A stretch of DNA of 64,000 bases. Source: Hyphomonas oceanitis SCH89 (GTDB lineage Bacteria; Pseudomonadota; Alphaproteobacteria; Caulobacterales; Hyphomonadaceae). Below the pieces are notes generated by a model, which did not search any database, was not told where the DNA came from, and saw only the letters and a list, made by a program, of their open reading frames with translations. Positions within the stretch are counted from its first letter, which is position 1. Each line of letters begins with the position of its first letter. The DNA is taken from the NCBI RefSeq assembly GCF_000685295.1, contig NZ_ARYL01000006.1, forward strand, positions 1 to 64,000, in the 5' to 3' direction. Below are positions 1-8,435 of this stretch, in pieces. The translations under genes and the position numbers were made by a program.

Positions 1-21
1 CCAGCGGGGGAGGATAAGGGC

Positions 22-663
22 TCATGGCGCCCATTGAAGGAAGTTGGCAAGCAGCTGGAGGCCGACGCGCTGGCTCATTTCGGGGTGGAACTGGGTGCCG
101 AAGATGTTGCCCGAGGCGACGGCGCTGGTGAAGGGCACGCCATAGTCTGTCGTCGCGGCGACATGGGCGGGGTCTTCGGGGCTGATCTTGTAGGAATGGG
201 TGAAATAGGCGTGCGGCGCGGGGCCGAGGCCTTCGAGCAGGGGATGGCTGTTGGGCATGTGGAGCTCGTTCCAGCCGACATGCGGGATCGCATGGCCGGG
301 GCCGGGCTCTATGCGGTCGACCACGCCATGGATCCAGCCGAGGCCGCGTGTTTCGCCGTCTTCGAGGCCGAAATCAGCCAGCAGCTGCATGCCGACACAG
401 ATGCCGAGGAAGGGCTTCTTGTGCTTGAGGACAGCGGATTCCAGGGCCTCGACGAGACCGGGGCGCGCGTGGAGATTCGCTGCGCAATCGGCGTAATGGC
501 CGACGCCGGGCAGGATCACGCGGGCAGCTTTGGCAATGATTTCAGGGTCGGCGGTTGTCGTGACCTCGATGGCGAGGTCGGCGCGGCGGGCGGCTTCCTT
601 CAGCGCGCCGGCGGCTGAATGGACATTGCCGGAGCCGTAATCGATGAGGGCGACGAGGTTCAT
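22..663 (-). CDS. hisH: Imidazole glycerol phosphate synthase, glutaminase subunit HisH
   Basis: Class I glutamine amidotransferase that supplies ammonia to HisF in histidine synthesis. The product is 213 residues, usual for HisH. The start is placed at the ATG at 661-663, giving the family N-terminus MNLVALIDYGSGN; the reading frame stays open further upstream but that part is unlike the family. The nucleophile Cys89 lies in FLGICVGMQ, the oxyanion-side PGVGHY motif is near residue 52, and the catalytic His/Glu pair is in the C-terminal QFHPEMS. It lies downstream of hisB on the same strand but is separated from it by a plus-strand coq4-like gene. Any transcript from hisB would run antisense through that gene. 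hisA and hisF probably follow beyond the window start, which I cannot see. Confidence 0.96.
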   Translation of the reverse strand: MNLVALIDYGSGNVHSAAGALKEAARRADLAIEVTTTADPEIIAKAARVILPGVGHYADCAANLHARPGLVEALESAVLKHKKPFLGICVGMQLLADFGLEDGETRGLGWIHGVVDRIEPGPGHAIPHVGWNELHMPNSHPLLEGLGPAPHAYFTHSYKISPEDPAHVAATTDYGVPFTSAVASGNIFGTQFHPEMSQRVGLQLLANFLQWAP

Positions 664-733
664 GTGGCCGCTCTTACCGCCACGACACGTAATGCGGAAG
701 AGAAGATTCACTTGAATTTCCTTGCGAGCGGAT

Positions 734-759
734 GGTAACTCTATTCCAATAGAGTTACC
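734..759. promoter_or_regulatory. Perfect 26-bp palindrome, probable operator
   Basis: Arms GGTAACTCTATT and AATAGAGTTACC are exact reverse complements around a central CC. The palindrome ends 14 bp before the coq4-like ATG and abuts its ribosome binding site GGAGGAG (760-766). It has no T-tract, so it is not an intrinsic terminator. Size and symmetry fit a dimeric repressor site, and its position could serve coq4, hisH or both. The regulator is not evident nearby. Confidence 0.7.
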
Positions 760-772
760 GGAGGAGACCCAA

Positions 773-1747
773 ATGACCGACGCCCACAGGAAACTGTTCG
801 AGCGCGAACTGAACACGCTGCCAGAGGCAAGCGAAGTCAGGGCTCTTGCGGCCGAGGCCAAGGCGGCAAATGGCGAGGCGAGCGAAGCGCTTCGCATGAC
901 ACTGGCGGCGCGCCTCGCCCATGTTGCCTTCCTCGCGCCTGACCGCGTTGGCGAGATCTATGATGCGCTGGCAGAGGGCTGGATCGGTGAACCTGTCGGG
1001 GCCGCGCCGATCCCGACACTGGACGAGCCGCCGCTGAGCGCGCCGGCCGGCCTGTGGGATACGTATTGGGGCATCGTGGAAGACGGTGTGGCGGGCAAGC
1101 TGGACGCCCTGTCGGTGACGCAGCGAACCGCGGATCTTGGCGGCGAGCATACCCCCGAATTCGTGGACCGCGTTGTGCGGATGTCGTTCACCTATGAAGG
1201 CGTCGAAGAGGTGTCCAAATGGCCGCTGCCGCGTCGCCTCGATCTTGAAGAACTCGGCGCCTGCCCGGAGAATTCGGTGGGACGCCTGTTCTATCACGTG
1301 ATCGTGGACAATTCCTTCGACCTGGAAGTGCTCGACCGGGATGCGATTGGCCTCTCAAAATTGCCGTCGCCACTGGATTACCTGAATACGCGCATGCTGC
1401 AGGCGCATGACCTGTGGCATCTGGTCGGCGGCTACGAGACGACTTCGCTGCATGAAGTGGCGATCTCGGCGTTCCAGATGTCGCAGTTCGGGCACAATTA
1501 TTCGGCGCAGTTCCTGGCCGTGACGGCGACGATTGCGGCGCAGGGGCCGGGTTTTGGCTATCCGATCCTGATGGACACGATCACCAGCGCCTGGGTGCAC
1601 GGGCGCCATACGCCGCCGATGATCACGATCGACTGGGAATCGGTGTGGACGGGCACGCTGGAAGAGGTGCGGGCGCAGTTCGGCATTACCGCCTATGAGC
1701 GGCCTTACCCGGCGAACCTTGTCGAAATGGCGCAGGCAGCCGCCTAG
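773..1747 (+). CDS. Coq4-family protein (ubiquinone biosynthesis)
   Basis: Coq4 proteins act in ubiquinone synthesis, where they are needed for C1 ring processing and assembly of the biosynthetic enzymes. The metal-binding signature HDLWH-x11-E is complete (His212, Asp213, His216, Glu228). A long helical N-terminal region precedes it. The product is 324 residues, somewhat longer than many Coq4 proteins because of the first 120 or so residues. The ATG at 773 has a strong GGAGGAG site 6 nt upstream. The gene lies between hisH and hisB on the opposite strand, with its own palindrome-bearing promoter region, and its stop overlaps the hisB stop by 4 bp. That suggests insertion into the histidine cluster. 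The specific reaction in this organism is inference. Confidence 0.85.
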   Translation: MTDAHRKLFERELNTLPEASEVRALAAEAKAANGEASEALRMTLAARLAHVAFLAPDRVGEIYDALAEGWIGEPVGAAPIPTLDEPPLSAPAGLWDTYWGIVEDGVAGKLDALSVTQRTADLGGEHTPEFVDRVVRMSFTYEGVEEVSKWPLPRRLDLEELGACPENSVGRLFYHVIVDNSFDLEVLDRDAIGLSKLPSPLDYLNTRMLQAHDLWHLVGGYETTSLHEVAISAFQMSQFGHNYSAQFLAVTATIAAQGPGFGYPILMDTITSAWVHGRHTPPMITIDWESVWTGTLEEVRAQFGITAYERPYPANLVEMAQAAA

Positions 1748-2340
1748 AGGCTGCCCTTTGTCGAGGCCGGCTTGCCGTCAAGCTTGGCATCCACTGCAAT
1801 GGCCGTCCGCAATGCGCGGGCGGTCGCCTTGTAACAGCTCTCGATAATGTGGTGGCTGTTCTCGCCGTAGAGATTCTCGACATGGAGGCACATGCCGCCA
1901 TTGCCCGAGAGCGCGTGGAAGAATTCCTTGAACAGTTCGGTATCCATGTCGCCGACCTTGTCGCGGGCGAAATTGACCTTCCAGATCAAATAGGGGCGCT
2001 TGCAGAGATCGAGACTGGCACGGCTCAGCGTCTCGTCCATCGGGATATAGGCGTGGCCAAAGCGCGTGATGCCGGCAAAGTCGCCGAGCGCCTTCAGGAT
2101 GGCCTGGCCGATGACGATGCCCGTATCCTCGACGGAATGGTGCATGTCGATGTGCAGGTCGCCCTTGCAGCGGACCGTCAGGTCGATGGCCGAATGCTTG
2201 GAAAAGCTTTCCAGCATGTGATCGAAGAAGCCGATACCGGTGTCGATATCGGATTGGCCGGTGCCATCAAGGTCGAGGGTGACCGAAATATCGGTTTCCT
2301 TGGTCTTGCGGTCGACGGTGGCGGTGCGGTGCTTAATCAT
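1744..2340 (-). CDS. hisB: Imidazoleglycerol-phosphate dehydratase HisB
   Basis: Dehydrates imidazole glycerol phosphate to imidazole acetol phosphate in histidine synthesis. The 198-residue product is the monofunctional dehydratase only, as usual in alphaproteobacteria; no phosphatase domain is fused. Manganese-binding motifs are visible: FDHMLE near residue 39, MHHSVED near 66 and the C-terminal half-site NSHHIIE near 164. The start [11 protein letters not shown] matches the family. It is convergent with the coq4-like gene (4-bp overlap of stops). Confidence 0.96.
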   Translation of the reverse strand: MIKHRTATVDRKTKETDISVTLDLDGTGQSDIDTGIGFFDHMLESFSKHSAIDLTVRCKGDLHIDMHHSVEDTGIVIGQAILKALGDFAGITRFGHAYIPMDETLSRASLDLCKRPYLIWKVNFARDKVGDMDTELFKEFFHALSGNGGMCLHVENLYGENSHHIIESCYKATARALRTAIAVDAKLDGKPASTKGSL

Positions 2341-2352
2341 GAGGAACCATAT

Positions 2353-2383
2353 AGTGCGCTGTAAACACGACAGCTAGCGCACT
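2353..2383. promoter_or_regulatory. Inverted repeat upstream of hisB
   Basis: AGTGCGCT (2353-2360) and AGCGCACT (2376-2383) are perfect 8-bp arms separated by 15 bp. They lie 13 bp upstream of the hisB start and 80 bp before the GGDEF/EAL gene. The site could be an operator or an RNA hairpin in the hisB leader. There is no proof of function. Confidence 0.35.
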
Positions 2384-2464
2384 TTGTTCACTGATTTCTA
2401 AACATATTCACAGAATGTCCGATTTGTACCGGTTCCACCTGGACGCAAGAAGGCGATTCGGCGC

Positions 2465-4219
2465 TTGAAGAAGAAGAGATTCCTCAGCCGGCTGTTCGGC
2501 ACGATGACCATTCCCGCCTTTGCGAGTCTGGCCGCCGTGGGCATGGCGCTGGCGATCTTTTTCATGCTTCTGGTGATCGAGCTGACCTATCGCGCGATCT
2601 TCCTCGGCGTCCACATTTCGGACCTGCCAAACCCGCCGGTCGTGCTGGTTGTCGAGATCATTGTGGCCCTCGCGGGCGCGGCGGGATCGGCCTATCTGGC
2701 GGCCTCCAAGTTTCGCAACTCGCTTGAGCGGTTCAATGACTTTCTCATGGACGCGCGCGCCGACGGGGCGACAGACCTGGAGAGCATGCAGTTTGCCGAG
2801 CTGCGCCGGTTGCGCGCCGGTGTGACGCGCACGGTGAGCAAGCTGCGCCGCGAGAATGCGCTCCTGCGCGAGACGGCCTTCATCGATCCGCGCACGGGCC
2901 TCGCCAACATGATCGCGATCGACAAGGCGATTTCCGAGACATTGCCGCAGGCGAGCTTCGAGGCGCCGGCCGCGCTGATCGTGCTCGATCTCGACCGGTT
3001 CAGCCGGGCCTCGGAACAATTGGGCTCCTACGCGAGCGAAGCGCTGCTGGCGCAGGCCGGTCAGCGCCTTAAGGACGAACTGGCCGGTATCGCCGGGCCC
3101 GCTGGCGCTGCTCTGCGCGATGCGACACTCGCTGCGCTGCAGGCGGATGAGTTTGCGGTTTACATGCCGACGGCCGGCAGCCGCGAACATGTGGCAACGA
3201 TTGCCCGGGCCATACGCCAGGCCTTTGCGGCGCCTTTCGAGCTGAATGGCCAGACGGTGAGCCTTGGCATTTCCGGCGGCATCGTGATGGCGCCCGAGGA
3301 TGCCGACAGTGCGCAGAAACTGTTCCGGCATGCCGAACTGGCGCTGCGCCTTGTGCGCGAAGAGGCGACGTCCGGCTTCCGTTTCTTCACGCCGCGCCTG
3401 ACGCGGGTGGCGCGCGGCAAGTACAAGCTGGAGGACGAGCTGCGCGAGGCGGTCGCCAATCGCGAGTTCAAGGCGGTGTTCCAGCCCAAGGTCGATTTCA
3501 AGACCGGCAAGGTTGTCGGCGCCGAGGCGCTGGCGCGGTGGCGGCGTCACAATGGAAAAATCATTTCCCCGGCGGCGTTCATTCCGCTGGCGGAGGAAAC
3601 GGGTTTGATAAGCCAGATTGGCGAACAGATACTCGAAGCCGCCTGTCAGTCTGCTCGTGTGTGGATGAAGGAAGGGCTGGATGTTTCAGTTGCCGTCAAC
3701 GTGTCGCCGCGCCAGTTCGAGCGCGGCAATTTGACGGATACGGTTATGGATGTGCTGAAGCGCACGGGCCTGCACCCGAACCGGCTGGAGCTGGAGATTA
3801 CCGAGAGCATGGCCGTGGAGAGCCCCGCCAAGGTGGCCGAGGTGATGGGGCCGCTGCGCATGATGGGCATGAAGCTGGCGATCGACGATTTCGGCACCGG
3901 CCACTCGAACCTCTCGATGCTGACGCAATTGCCGTTCGACGTGTTCAAGATCGACCGCCAGTTCGTGTCGGCACTTGAAGGCGACAAGCAGGCGCCTGCG
4001 ATTGTGGAAATGATCCTTGCCATGGCCGAGACGCTCGGCCTGCAGACGGTGGCAGAAGGTGTGGAAACCGAGCGGCAGGCAGATTTCCTGCGCCGTCGCG
4101 GCTGCACGATGGGGCAGGGCTTCCTTTATAGTCCCGGCCTGCCACACGGGGCATTCCTTGATTTCCTGCGGGCGTTCCGGGCCAATCCGCAGCCGCTGGA
4201 TACCCGCAAGGTCAGCTAG
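2465..4219 (+). CDS. Membrane GGDEF/EAL protein, probable c-di-GMP phosphodiesterase
   Basis: Two membrane segments (about residues 17-41 and 58-79) are followed by a short coiled region, a degenerate GGDEF domain (about 140-310) and an EAL domain (about 325-575). The cyclase signature reads QADEF (226-230), so diguanylate cyclase activity is unlikely. The EAL domain looks intact: EALARW at 354, VNVSPRQF, LEITES, IDDFGTG, FKIDRQFV and VAEGVET, which carry the metal ligands and catalytic Glu. It therefore probably hydrolyses c-di-GMP, with the GGDEF part perhaps sensing GTP. I use the TTG at 2465; an in-frame ATG at 2504 is the alternative. No good ribosome binding site decides between them. 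Confidence 0.88.
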   Translation: MKKKRFLSRLFGTMTIPAFASLAAVGMALAIFFMLLVIELTYRAIFLGVHISDLPNPPVVLVVEIIVALAGAAGSAYLAASKFRNSLERFNDFLMDARADGATDLESMQFAELRRLRAGVTRTVSKLRRENALLRETAFIDPRTGLANMIAIDKAISETLPQASFEAPAALIVLDLDRFSRASEQLGSYASEALLAQAGQRLKDELAGIAGPAGAALRDATLAALQADEFAVYMPTAGSREHVATIARAIRQAFAAPFELNGQTVSLGISGGIVMAPEDADSAQKLFRHAELALRLVREEATSGFRFFTPRLTRVARGKYKLEDELREAVANREFKAVFQPKVDFKTGKVVGAEALARWRRHNGKIISPAAFIPLAEETGLISQIGEQILEAACQSARVWMKEGLDVSVAVNVSPRQFERGNLTDTVMDVLKRTGLHPNRLELEITESMAVESPAKVAEVMGPLRMMGMKLAIDDFGTGHSNLSMLTQLPFDVFKIDRQFVSALEGDKQAPAIVEMILAMAETLGLQTVAEGVETERQADFLRRRGCTMGQGFLYSPGLPHGAFLDFLRAFRANPQPLDTRKVS

Positions 4220-4749
4220 GTGGCCGGGCCTTCGCGGCGGAAAACATTGATGGGATGGTCGCGGTAGAGCGCCTCGCACCAGAATTCATAGCCGCATTTT
4301 CCCGCGACACGCCGCGAGGCGAGATTGCCATCGTCGATGATGCAGCCGGCCGGGCCGGGTCGGAATTCATCCAGCCAGTCATGGATCGCGCCGACCGCCT
4401 CGCTGCCATATCCCTTGCCCCAGGAGGCACGGTTGAAGGCCCATCCGGCTTCCGGCATGGCCGACATGTCGGGCGTCATGCCGCGCTTGAAGTCAGCAAA
4501 TCCGGCTTCACCGAGAAATGTGCCGGTCGCTCTTTCTTCGACAATCCAGAAGCCGTAGCCGAGCAGGGGCCACATGCCGCGCGAACGGGCGAGGGTGAAC
4601 CAGACGTCCTGCGCCGGGCGTGTTGTGCCGCCAATATGGCGAACAACTTCGGCGTCGTTCCACATGGCGACGCATTCGTCGAAATCACTTGCCTGCTGGG
4701 CGCGGAGGACAAGACGCTCGGTGATGAGCGTGGGCGGCTCAGTGATCAT
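4216..4749 (-). CDS. GNAT-family N-acetyltransferase (RimJ/RimL type)
   Basis: The 177-residue product opens with the RimJ/L-type TERLVLRAQ motif. The acetyl-CoA pyrophosphate loop region is near WGKGYGSEAV (about residue 110), and the closing NLASRRVAGKCGYE segment is typical of this group. Such enzymes acetylate amines on proteins or small molecules; the substrate cannot be read from sequence. Its ATG overlaps the stop of the upstream NTF2-like gene by 4 nt (ATGA), so the two are translationally coupled. Its own stop overlaps the EAL gene's stop in convergent orientation. Confidence 0.85.
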   Translation of the reverse strand: MITEPPTLITERLVLRAQQASDFDECVAMWNDAEVVRHIGGTTRPAQDVWFTLARSRGMWPLLGYGFWIVEERATGTFLGEAGFADFKRGMTPDMSAMPEAGWAFNRASWGKGYGSEAVGAIHDWLDEFRPGPAGCIIDDGNLASRRVAGKCGYEFWCEALYRDHPINVFRREGPAT

Positions 4750-5174
4750 GCACCTGCTTTCATCTTCGCGAGCATGGCGCCCATCGCAGCATGCACGGTC
4801 TGGATGGCCTTCAGGGGACGGACCATGACCTTGAAGTCGGTGATCTTGCCCTGGTCATCCCATTCGATCATGTCGACGCCGTTGACGTTGATACCGTCCA
4901 TGACGCATTCGAACTCGAGTACGGCCTTGTCATTGCAATCGAAGACGCGGGTGTAGCGGAACGTGTCGCCGCCAAGGGTTTCGCCTGCGGCGAGCAGGTA
5001 GGACATGGTGATGGCCTTGCCTTCCTGCGGGGTGTGGACGACCGGGCTGCGGAACACGACATGTTCAGCGAGCTGGCCGGAGAGGCCTGCGGCGGAATGG
5101 TCGCCGTCCATCCAGTCGAACCAGCGCTGGAGATAGAGCGTGTAGCCTTTGGTGGGGACGAGATGTTCTGCCAT
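4746..5174 (-). CDS. NTF2-like (SnoaL-fold) protein
   Basis: This 142-residue protein has the alpha+beta cone pattern of SnoaL/NTF2-like proteins: an N-terminal helix (YLQRWFDWMDG), a middle strand ending in HVVFRSPVV, and a terminal strand with VDMIEWDDQGKITDFKVMV. The family includes small isomerases, hydrolases and ligand-binding proteins, so function stays open. GGAGG precedes the ATG at 5172-5174. It is first in a two-gene operon with the GNAT gene. Confidence 0.75.
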   Translation of the reverse strand: MAEHLVPTKGYTLYLQRWFDWMDGDHSAAGLSGQLAEHVVFRSPVVHTPQEGKAITMSYLLAAGETLGGDTFRYTRVFDCNDKAVLEFECVMDGINVNGVDMIEWDDQGKITDFKVMVRPLKAIQTVHAAMGAMLAKMKAGA

Positions 5175-5207
5175 GTGTTTCCTCCTGCGGCGTTTATAAG
5201 GCGCAGC

Positions 5208-5630
5208 CTATTGCGCGGTCACCGGCTTGCCCACAAGGAATTGGTCGGGCGTGTCGAAACAGCTGCCGCGCATGGCGACCCAGCCGCCGGGAAAATCGGG
5301 CTCTGTGAAGACGATGTGGATGCGGCCCCAATTATGGCGTGGCTCGCCGGTCCTGGGGTCGGCAATGGCCACGGAGCAGGCATCGCCGACTTCCGATTCG
5401 GTCCAGACGCCTTCGAAATAGGTGCGGCCCGTGAAGACGCCGGCCATGCCGGTGAAATAGGCCATGCTGCGGATTTCGGGGTCGCCGGTGGGGAAGGAGA
5501 GGACGGCCTCGCCGGTTGTCAGGTCGTCTTCGTAGATCACGTCGCCTACGGGCGTGGACCAGACCTCGTCAGCGATGGCAGGCAGCGCGATGGCGGCGAA
5601 TGCGAGCGATGCGGCGATTATGGATTTCAT
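5208..5630 (-). CDS. Secreted protein of unknown function
   Basis: The 140-residue product has a clear Sec signal peptide (MKSIIAASLAFAAIALPAIADE, cleavage probably after AIA at about residue 20). The mature part is beta-rich with two cysteines (in DACSVA and GSCFDT) that could form a periplasmic disulfide. I do not recognise a family. It lies 77 bp downstream of the CitE-type gene and just upstream of the NTF2-like gene on the same strand. Confidence 0.7.
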   Translation of the reverse strand: MKSIIAASLAFAAIALPAIADEVWSTPVGDVIYEDDLTTGEAVLSFPTGDPEIRSMAYFTGMAGVFTGRTYFEGVWTESEVGDACSVAIADPRTGEPRHNWGRIHIVFTEPDFPGGWVAMRGSCFDTPDQFLVGKPVTAQ

Positions 5631-5669
5631 GCGCGTGTCCCTCCCGAGGACTTACGGGAGAATCCCGCT

Positions 5670-5693
5670 GCACCAGCCTAGCACGGCTGGCGC
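5670..5693 (-). terminator. Possible weak terminator hairpin
   Basis: GCACCAGCC and GGCTGGCGC form a 9-bp stem with one mismatch around a 6-nt loop, just after the CitE-type gene. No U-rich tail follows in the minus direction, so intrinsic termination is doubtful. Confidence 0.25.
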
Positions 5694-5710
5694 AGCGCAA
5701 AAGCCGGAAA

Positions 5711-6766
5711 TCAATCGTTATAGGCGGCTGCGCGTTCCGGGTCCTTGGTGGCGACGAGATCCGCAAGGTCGGCGATGACCTTGGCCTGTTTCCAGGTCGC
5801 GTCGTCCTGCATCTTGCCGTCGAGCATGGCGACGCCTGTACCGTCGGGCATGGCTTCGAGGATGCGGCGGGCGAATTTGACCTCGTCCGGATCGGGGCTG
5901 AACACGCGCTTGGCGATGTCGATCTGGTTCGGGTGGAGGCTCCACGCGCCGGCGCAACCGAGGAGGAAGGCGTTGCGGAACTGCTGCTCGCAGGCGTCGC
6001 CATCGGAAATATCGCCGAACGGGCCGTAGAAGGCATTGATGCCAGCCATGCGGCAGGCGTCGACCATGCGGGCGATTGTGTAGTGCCAGAGGTCCTGCTG
6101 GACGCTGGCGCGGGCGCTGCCATCAGCGTGCGGGTCTTCAAGCACGCGGTAGAAGGGATGGCCGCCGCCGACGCGGGTGGTCTTCATCTTGCGGTCGGCG
6201 GCAAGGTCTGCCGGGCCGAGGCTGATGCCCTGCATGCGCGGGCTGGCGAGGGCGATTTCCTCGACAAGCGACATGCCCTGCGCGGTTTCGAGAATGGCGT
6301 GGAAGAGGATGGGGCGGGTGAGACCGGCCTTGGCTTCGAGCTGGGCGACATATTGGTCAGCGAAATGGATGTCCCATGGGCCTTCGACCTTGGGCAGCAT
6401 GATGACATCGAGCTGGTGGCCAGCCTTGAGGACGAGTTCGGAAACATCATCCTGGAACCAGGGGGAGTTCAGGGGATTCACGCGGCTCCAGAATCCCGTG
6501 CCCTTGCCTTGCCAGTCATACATGTTGGCCATCTCGATGGCGCCGGCGCGGGCGGCATCCTTGGCATCAGCGGGGATGGCGTCTTCAAGGTTGGCGAGGA
6601 TAACGTCGACCTTGGGCGCCATGTCCGGCACCTTGGCGCGCACCTTGTCGAGGTGGGGCGGGACGAAATGGATCATCCGCTCGATCTTTACGGGCAGGTC
6701 CCGCAAGGGTTCGGGGGCGCCAATGGCGAGTGGCTTGAAAAAGTTGCGCGGTGTTTTCTGGCTCAT
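5711..6766 (-). CDS. HpcH/HpaI-CitE family lyase, malyl-CoA lyase-like
   Basis: The 351-residue product is a CitE/malyl-CoA lyase-type TIM-barrel. It has the acidic metal-binding motif ANLEDAIP followed by K-AR, substrate-binding segments [10 protein letters not shown] and [10 protein letters not shown], the second metal ligand region ILETAQG, and the closing [13 protein letters not shown]. Members cleave malyl-CoA, methylmalyl-CoA or citramalyl-CoA to acyl-CoA and glyoxylate or pyruvate. Exact substrate is inference. The start at 6764-6766 is set by GAGGAGAC 5 nt upstream and the family-like [10 protein letters not shown]; the longer open frame upstream has no ribosome site. Confidence 0.85.
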   Translation of the reverse strand: MSQKTPRNFFKPLAIGAPEPLRDLPVKIERMIHFVPPHLDKVRAKVPDMAPKVDVILANLEDAIPADAKDAARAGAIEMANMYDWQGKGTGFWSRVNPLNSPWFQDDVSELVLKAGHQLDVIMLPKVEGPWDIHFADQYVAQLEAKAGLTRPILFHAILETAQGMSLVEEIALASPRMQGISLGPADLAADRKMKTTRVGGGHPFYRVLEDPHADGSARASVQQDLWHYTIARMVDACRMAGINAFYGPFGDISDGDACEQQFRNAFLLGCAGAWSLHPNQIDIAKRVFSPDPDEVKFARRILEAMPDGTGVAMLDGKMQDDATWKQAKVIADLADLVATKDPERAAAYND

Positions 6767-6877
6767 GATCGTCTCCTCAGGCGACCGATGCCTAAGGCCG
6801 ATGCTGCGACGCGTCAAACCGGAACAAAGCCGCACCTCGGCCATTGATTGCGTGAACACAAACAAAAGGAAATGCCA

Positions 6878-7051
6878 ATGTCCCTCGTGATGATCCTCTT
6901 AACCATCTTCCTGCCGCCGGTCGCAGTGGCGGTGAAGCAGGGTATCGGCGTGCAGTTCCTGATCAATATCGTGCTGACGTTGATCGGCTGGTTGCCCGGC
7001 GTGATCCACGCTTTCTGGGTCAACTCGCGTGAAGGTTCGGCTGTCGCCTAA
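6878..7051 (+). CDS. Pmp3/YqaE-family small membrane protein
   Basis: A 57-residue proteolipid with two membrane helices: [14 protein letters not shown], with the diagnostic PP kink, and [19 protein letters not shown]. This is the UPF0057/Pmp3 family, linked to membrane potential and salt or cold stress. AAAGGA at 6865-6870 is best spaced for the ATG at 6878; the ATG at 6872 is too close. It is a monocistronic gene ending at a strong terminator. Confidence 0.9.
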   Translation: MSLVMILLTIFLPPVAVAVKQGIGVQFLINIVLTLIGWLPGVIHAFWVNSREGSAVA

Positions 7052-7068
7052 TCCGATAGATTTCAATA

Positions 7069-7104
7069 AAAAGCCCGCTTGCAGCGATGCAGGCGGGCTT
7101 TTTC
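7069..7104 (+). terminator. Rho-independent terminator after the Pmp3 gene
   Basis: A 16-bp stem (one mismatch) of 7069-7084 with 7089-7104 closes on a GCGA tetraloop. The left arm starts AAAAAGCCCGC and the right arm ends GCGGGCTTTTT. The A/T symmetry makes it usable from both strands, so it may also end the minus-strand gene at 7125-7361. Confidence 0.92.
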
Positions 7105-7124
7105 ATGTGCGAGAGGCTTGAAGC

Positions 7125-7361
7125 CTACTCAGTGGTGACCGGCACTTCCGCGTTCATGCGGCCTTCGGCACGCCATGCGAGGCGGAAGATAACGGCGGCG
7201 AGGAAGGCCGCGCCGACCATGTCCACCACTTCAGCACCCATGATCAAGTATTTGCCCGCATGAAGTTCCGACATGAGCGCCCAGACGGCCGTCGCTGACG
7301 TAATCACGGCCAGTTCGGCGAGGAGGATGGTGGGCACAAGGGCTTTGAAGAAGCGGTTCAT
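7125..7361 (-). CDS. Small two-helix membrane protein, unknown function
   Basis: The 78-residue product has two predicted membrane helices: about residues 7-29 (ALVPTILLAELAVITSATAV) and 40-62 (IMGAEVVDMVGAAFLAAVIF). A short charged tail follows. I do not recognise a family. It lies on the same strand as xerD, 71 bp downstream, and ends near the bidirectional terminator. Confidence 0.6.
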   Translation of the reverse strand: MNRFFKALVPTILLAELAVITSATAVWALMSELHAGKYLIMGAEVVDMVGAAFLAAVIFRLAWRAEGRMNAEVPVTTE

Positions 7362-7432
7362 GATCGGACTCCGGTTATTTCGACAGATATTGGCGCGGCG
7401 TGGGGGAATCGCAATGGATTTTATCAGGATGG

Positions 7433-8347
7433 TCAGCGCCGCGCGAGCGGATGGCTGGTTTCGAGCAATTCGGCGAGCTCATCGGTAAGGACGTGGGTGT
7501 AGATCTGGGTCGTCGCGATGTCTGCATGGCCGAGCAGGGTTTGCACACTGCGCAGGTCTGCGCCGCCCTGCAGGAGGTGGGTCGCGTAGGCGTGGCGCAG
7601 GGCGTGGGGGTGGACTTTGGCTGCGTTGATGCCTGCGGCAAGGGCGAGATCATCGAGCAACTGGCCGAGGCGGCGGCGGGTGAGATGGCCCTCCTTGCCG
7701 CGCGACGGGAAGAGGAAAGGCTCGGCGCGGCCTCGGGCAAGGCTGCCTTCGGGGAGGCTGCCTTCACGCACGGCGAGCCATTCCGATAGCGCCAGCAGGG
7801 CCGGGCCACCTAGCGGGCAGAGGCGTTCCTTGCCGCCCTTGCCGCGAATGATGATGTCTTGCGTCACCCAGCGCGTGCCCTTGCGGCGGGGCAGGCTGCC
7901 AAGGGTGAGCGAGACGAGTTCGGAGGCGCGCAGGCCCGCGCCATAGAGCAGCTCGACGAGGCATTTGAGCCGGAGGTCTTCACCGCAGGCGTCGATCAGA
8001 CGCTTCAGTTCCTCACGGGAGAGGACATCGGGCACGTCGCGTGTCGTCTTGGGGCCATCGATCTTGGCGGTCGGGTCGTCCTTGCGGTCGCCTTCCTCGA
8101 AGAGGAAGCGAAAAAAGCGCCGGGCGGCGGAGAGTTTGCGGGCGGAAGTGGAGGCGGCCATGCCGCGCGCCGAAAGGTCAGCCTGCCAGGCGGCGAGGTC
8201 CTGGCCCGAGGCGGTGGTGAGCTGGCCGCCGCAGAATTCGGATGCGTCGCTGAGATCGCGCGCATAGGCGTCCAGCGTGTTGGCCGCTGCGCCGCGTTCG
8301 GCGCTCATCATTTCGAGGAAGGCTTCGATACGGTCGCGGTCTGACAT
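7433..8347 (-). CDS. xerD: Tyrosine recombinase XerD
   Basis: Resolves chromosome dimers with XerC at dif under FtsK control. The 304-residue product has an N-terminal SAM-like core-binding domain (about 1-90) and a full catalytic set: Arg140 (GLRASELV), the conserved Lys in RGKGGKER, His248-x-x-Arg251 (HALRHAYATH), His274 (LLGHADIATT) and nucleophile Tyr283. The position beside the aroK-aroB locus is the common alphaproteobacterial arrangement for chromosomal XerD, so this is not a mobile-element integrase. It is divergent from cysK across under 90 bp. Confidence 0.93.
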   Translation of the reverse strand: MSDRDRIEAFLEMMSAERGAAANTLDAYARDLSDASEFCGGQLTTASGQDLAAWQADLSARGMAASTSARKLSAARRFFRFLFEEGDRKDDPTAKIDGPKTTRDVPDVLSREELKRLIDACGEDLRLKCLVELLYGAGLRASELVSLTLGSLPRRKGTRWVTQDIIIRGKGGKERLCPLGGPALLALSEWLAVREGSLPEGSLARGRAEPFLFPSRGKEGHLTRRRLGQLLDDLALAAGINAAKVHPHALRHAYATHLLQGGADLRSVQTLLGHADIATTQIYTHVLTDELAELLETSHPLARR

Positions 8348-8435
8348 GGGACAAGAATAGAGCGCCTGTGTTAATGACGCCTCTATGCCGTCCGACGGTC
8401 AGCCGGGCAGGCGCGCACAAGAACAGGAGATAATG

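Noticed and set aside
5516-6847. A 443-codon plus-strand frame opposite the CitE-type gene
   Set aside because: The minus strand encodes a clear CitE/malyl-CoA lyase-like protein; the plus frame is a shadow.
6767-6877. GGAAC upstream of the Pmp3 gene as a general-stress (EcfG) promoter
   Set aside because: No matching -10 element lies at the required distance.
7433-8347. Tyrosine recombinase as a sign of a genomic island
   Set aside because: Motifs and position beside cysK/aroKB fit chromosomal XerD; no tRNA, att repeats or phage genes are present.
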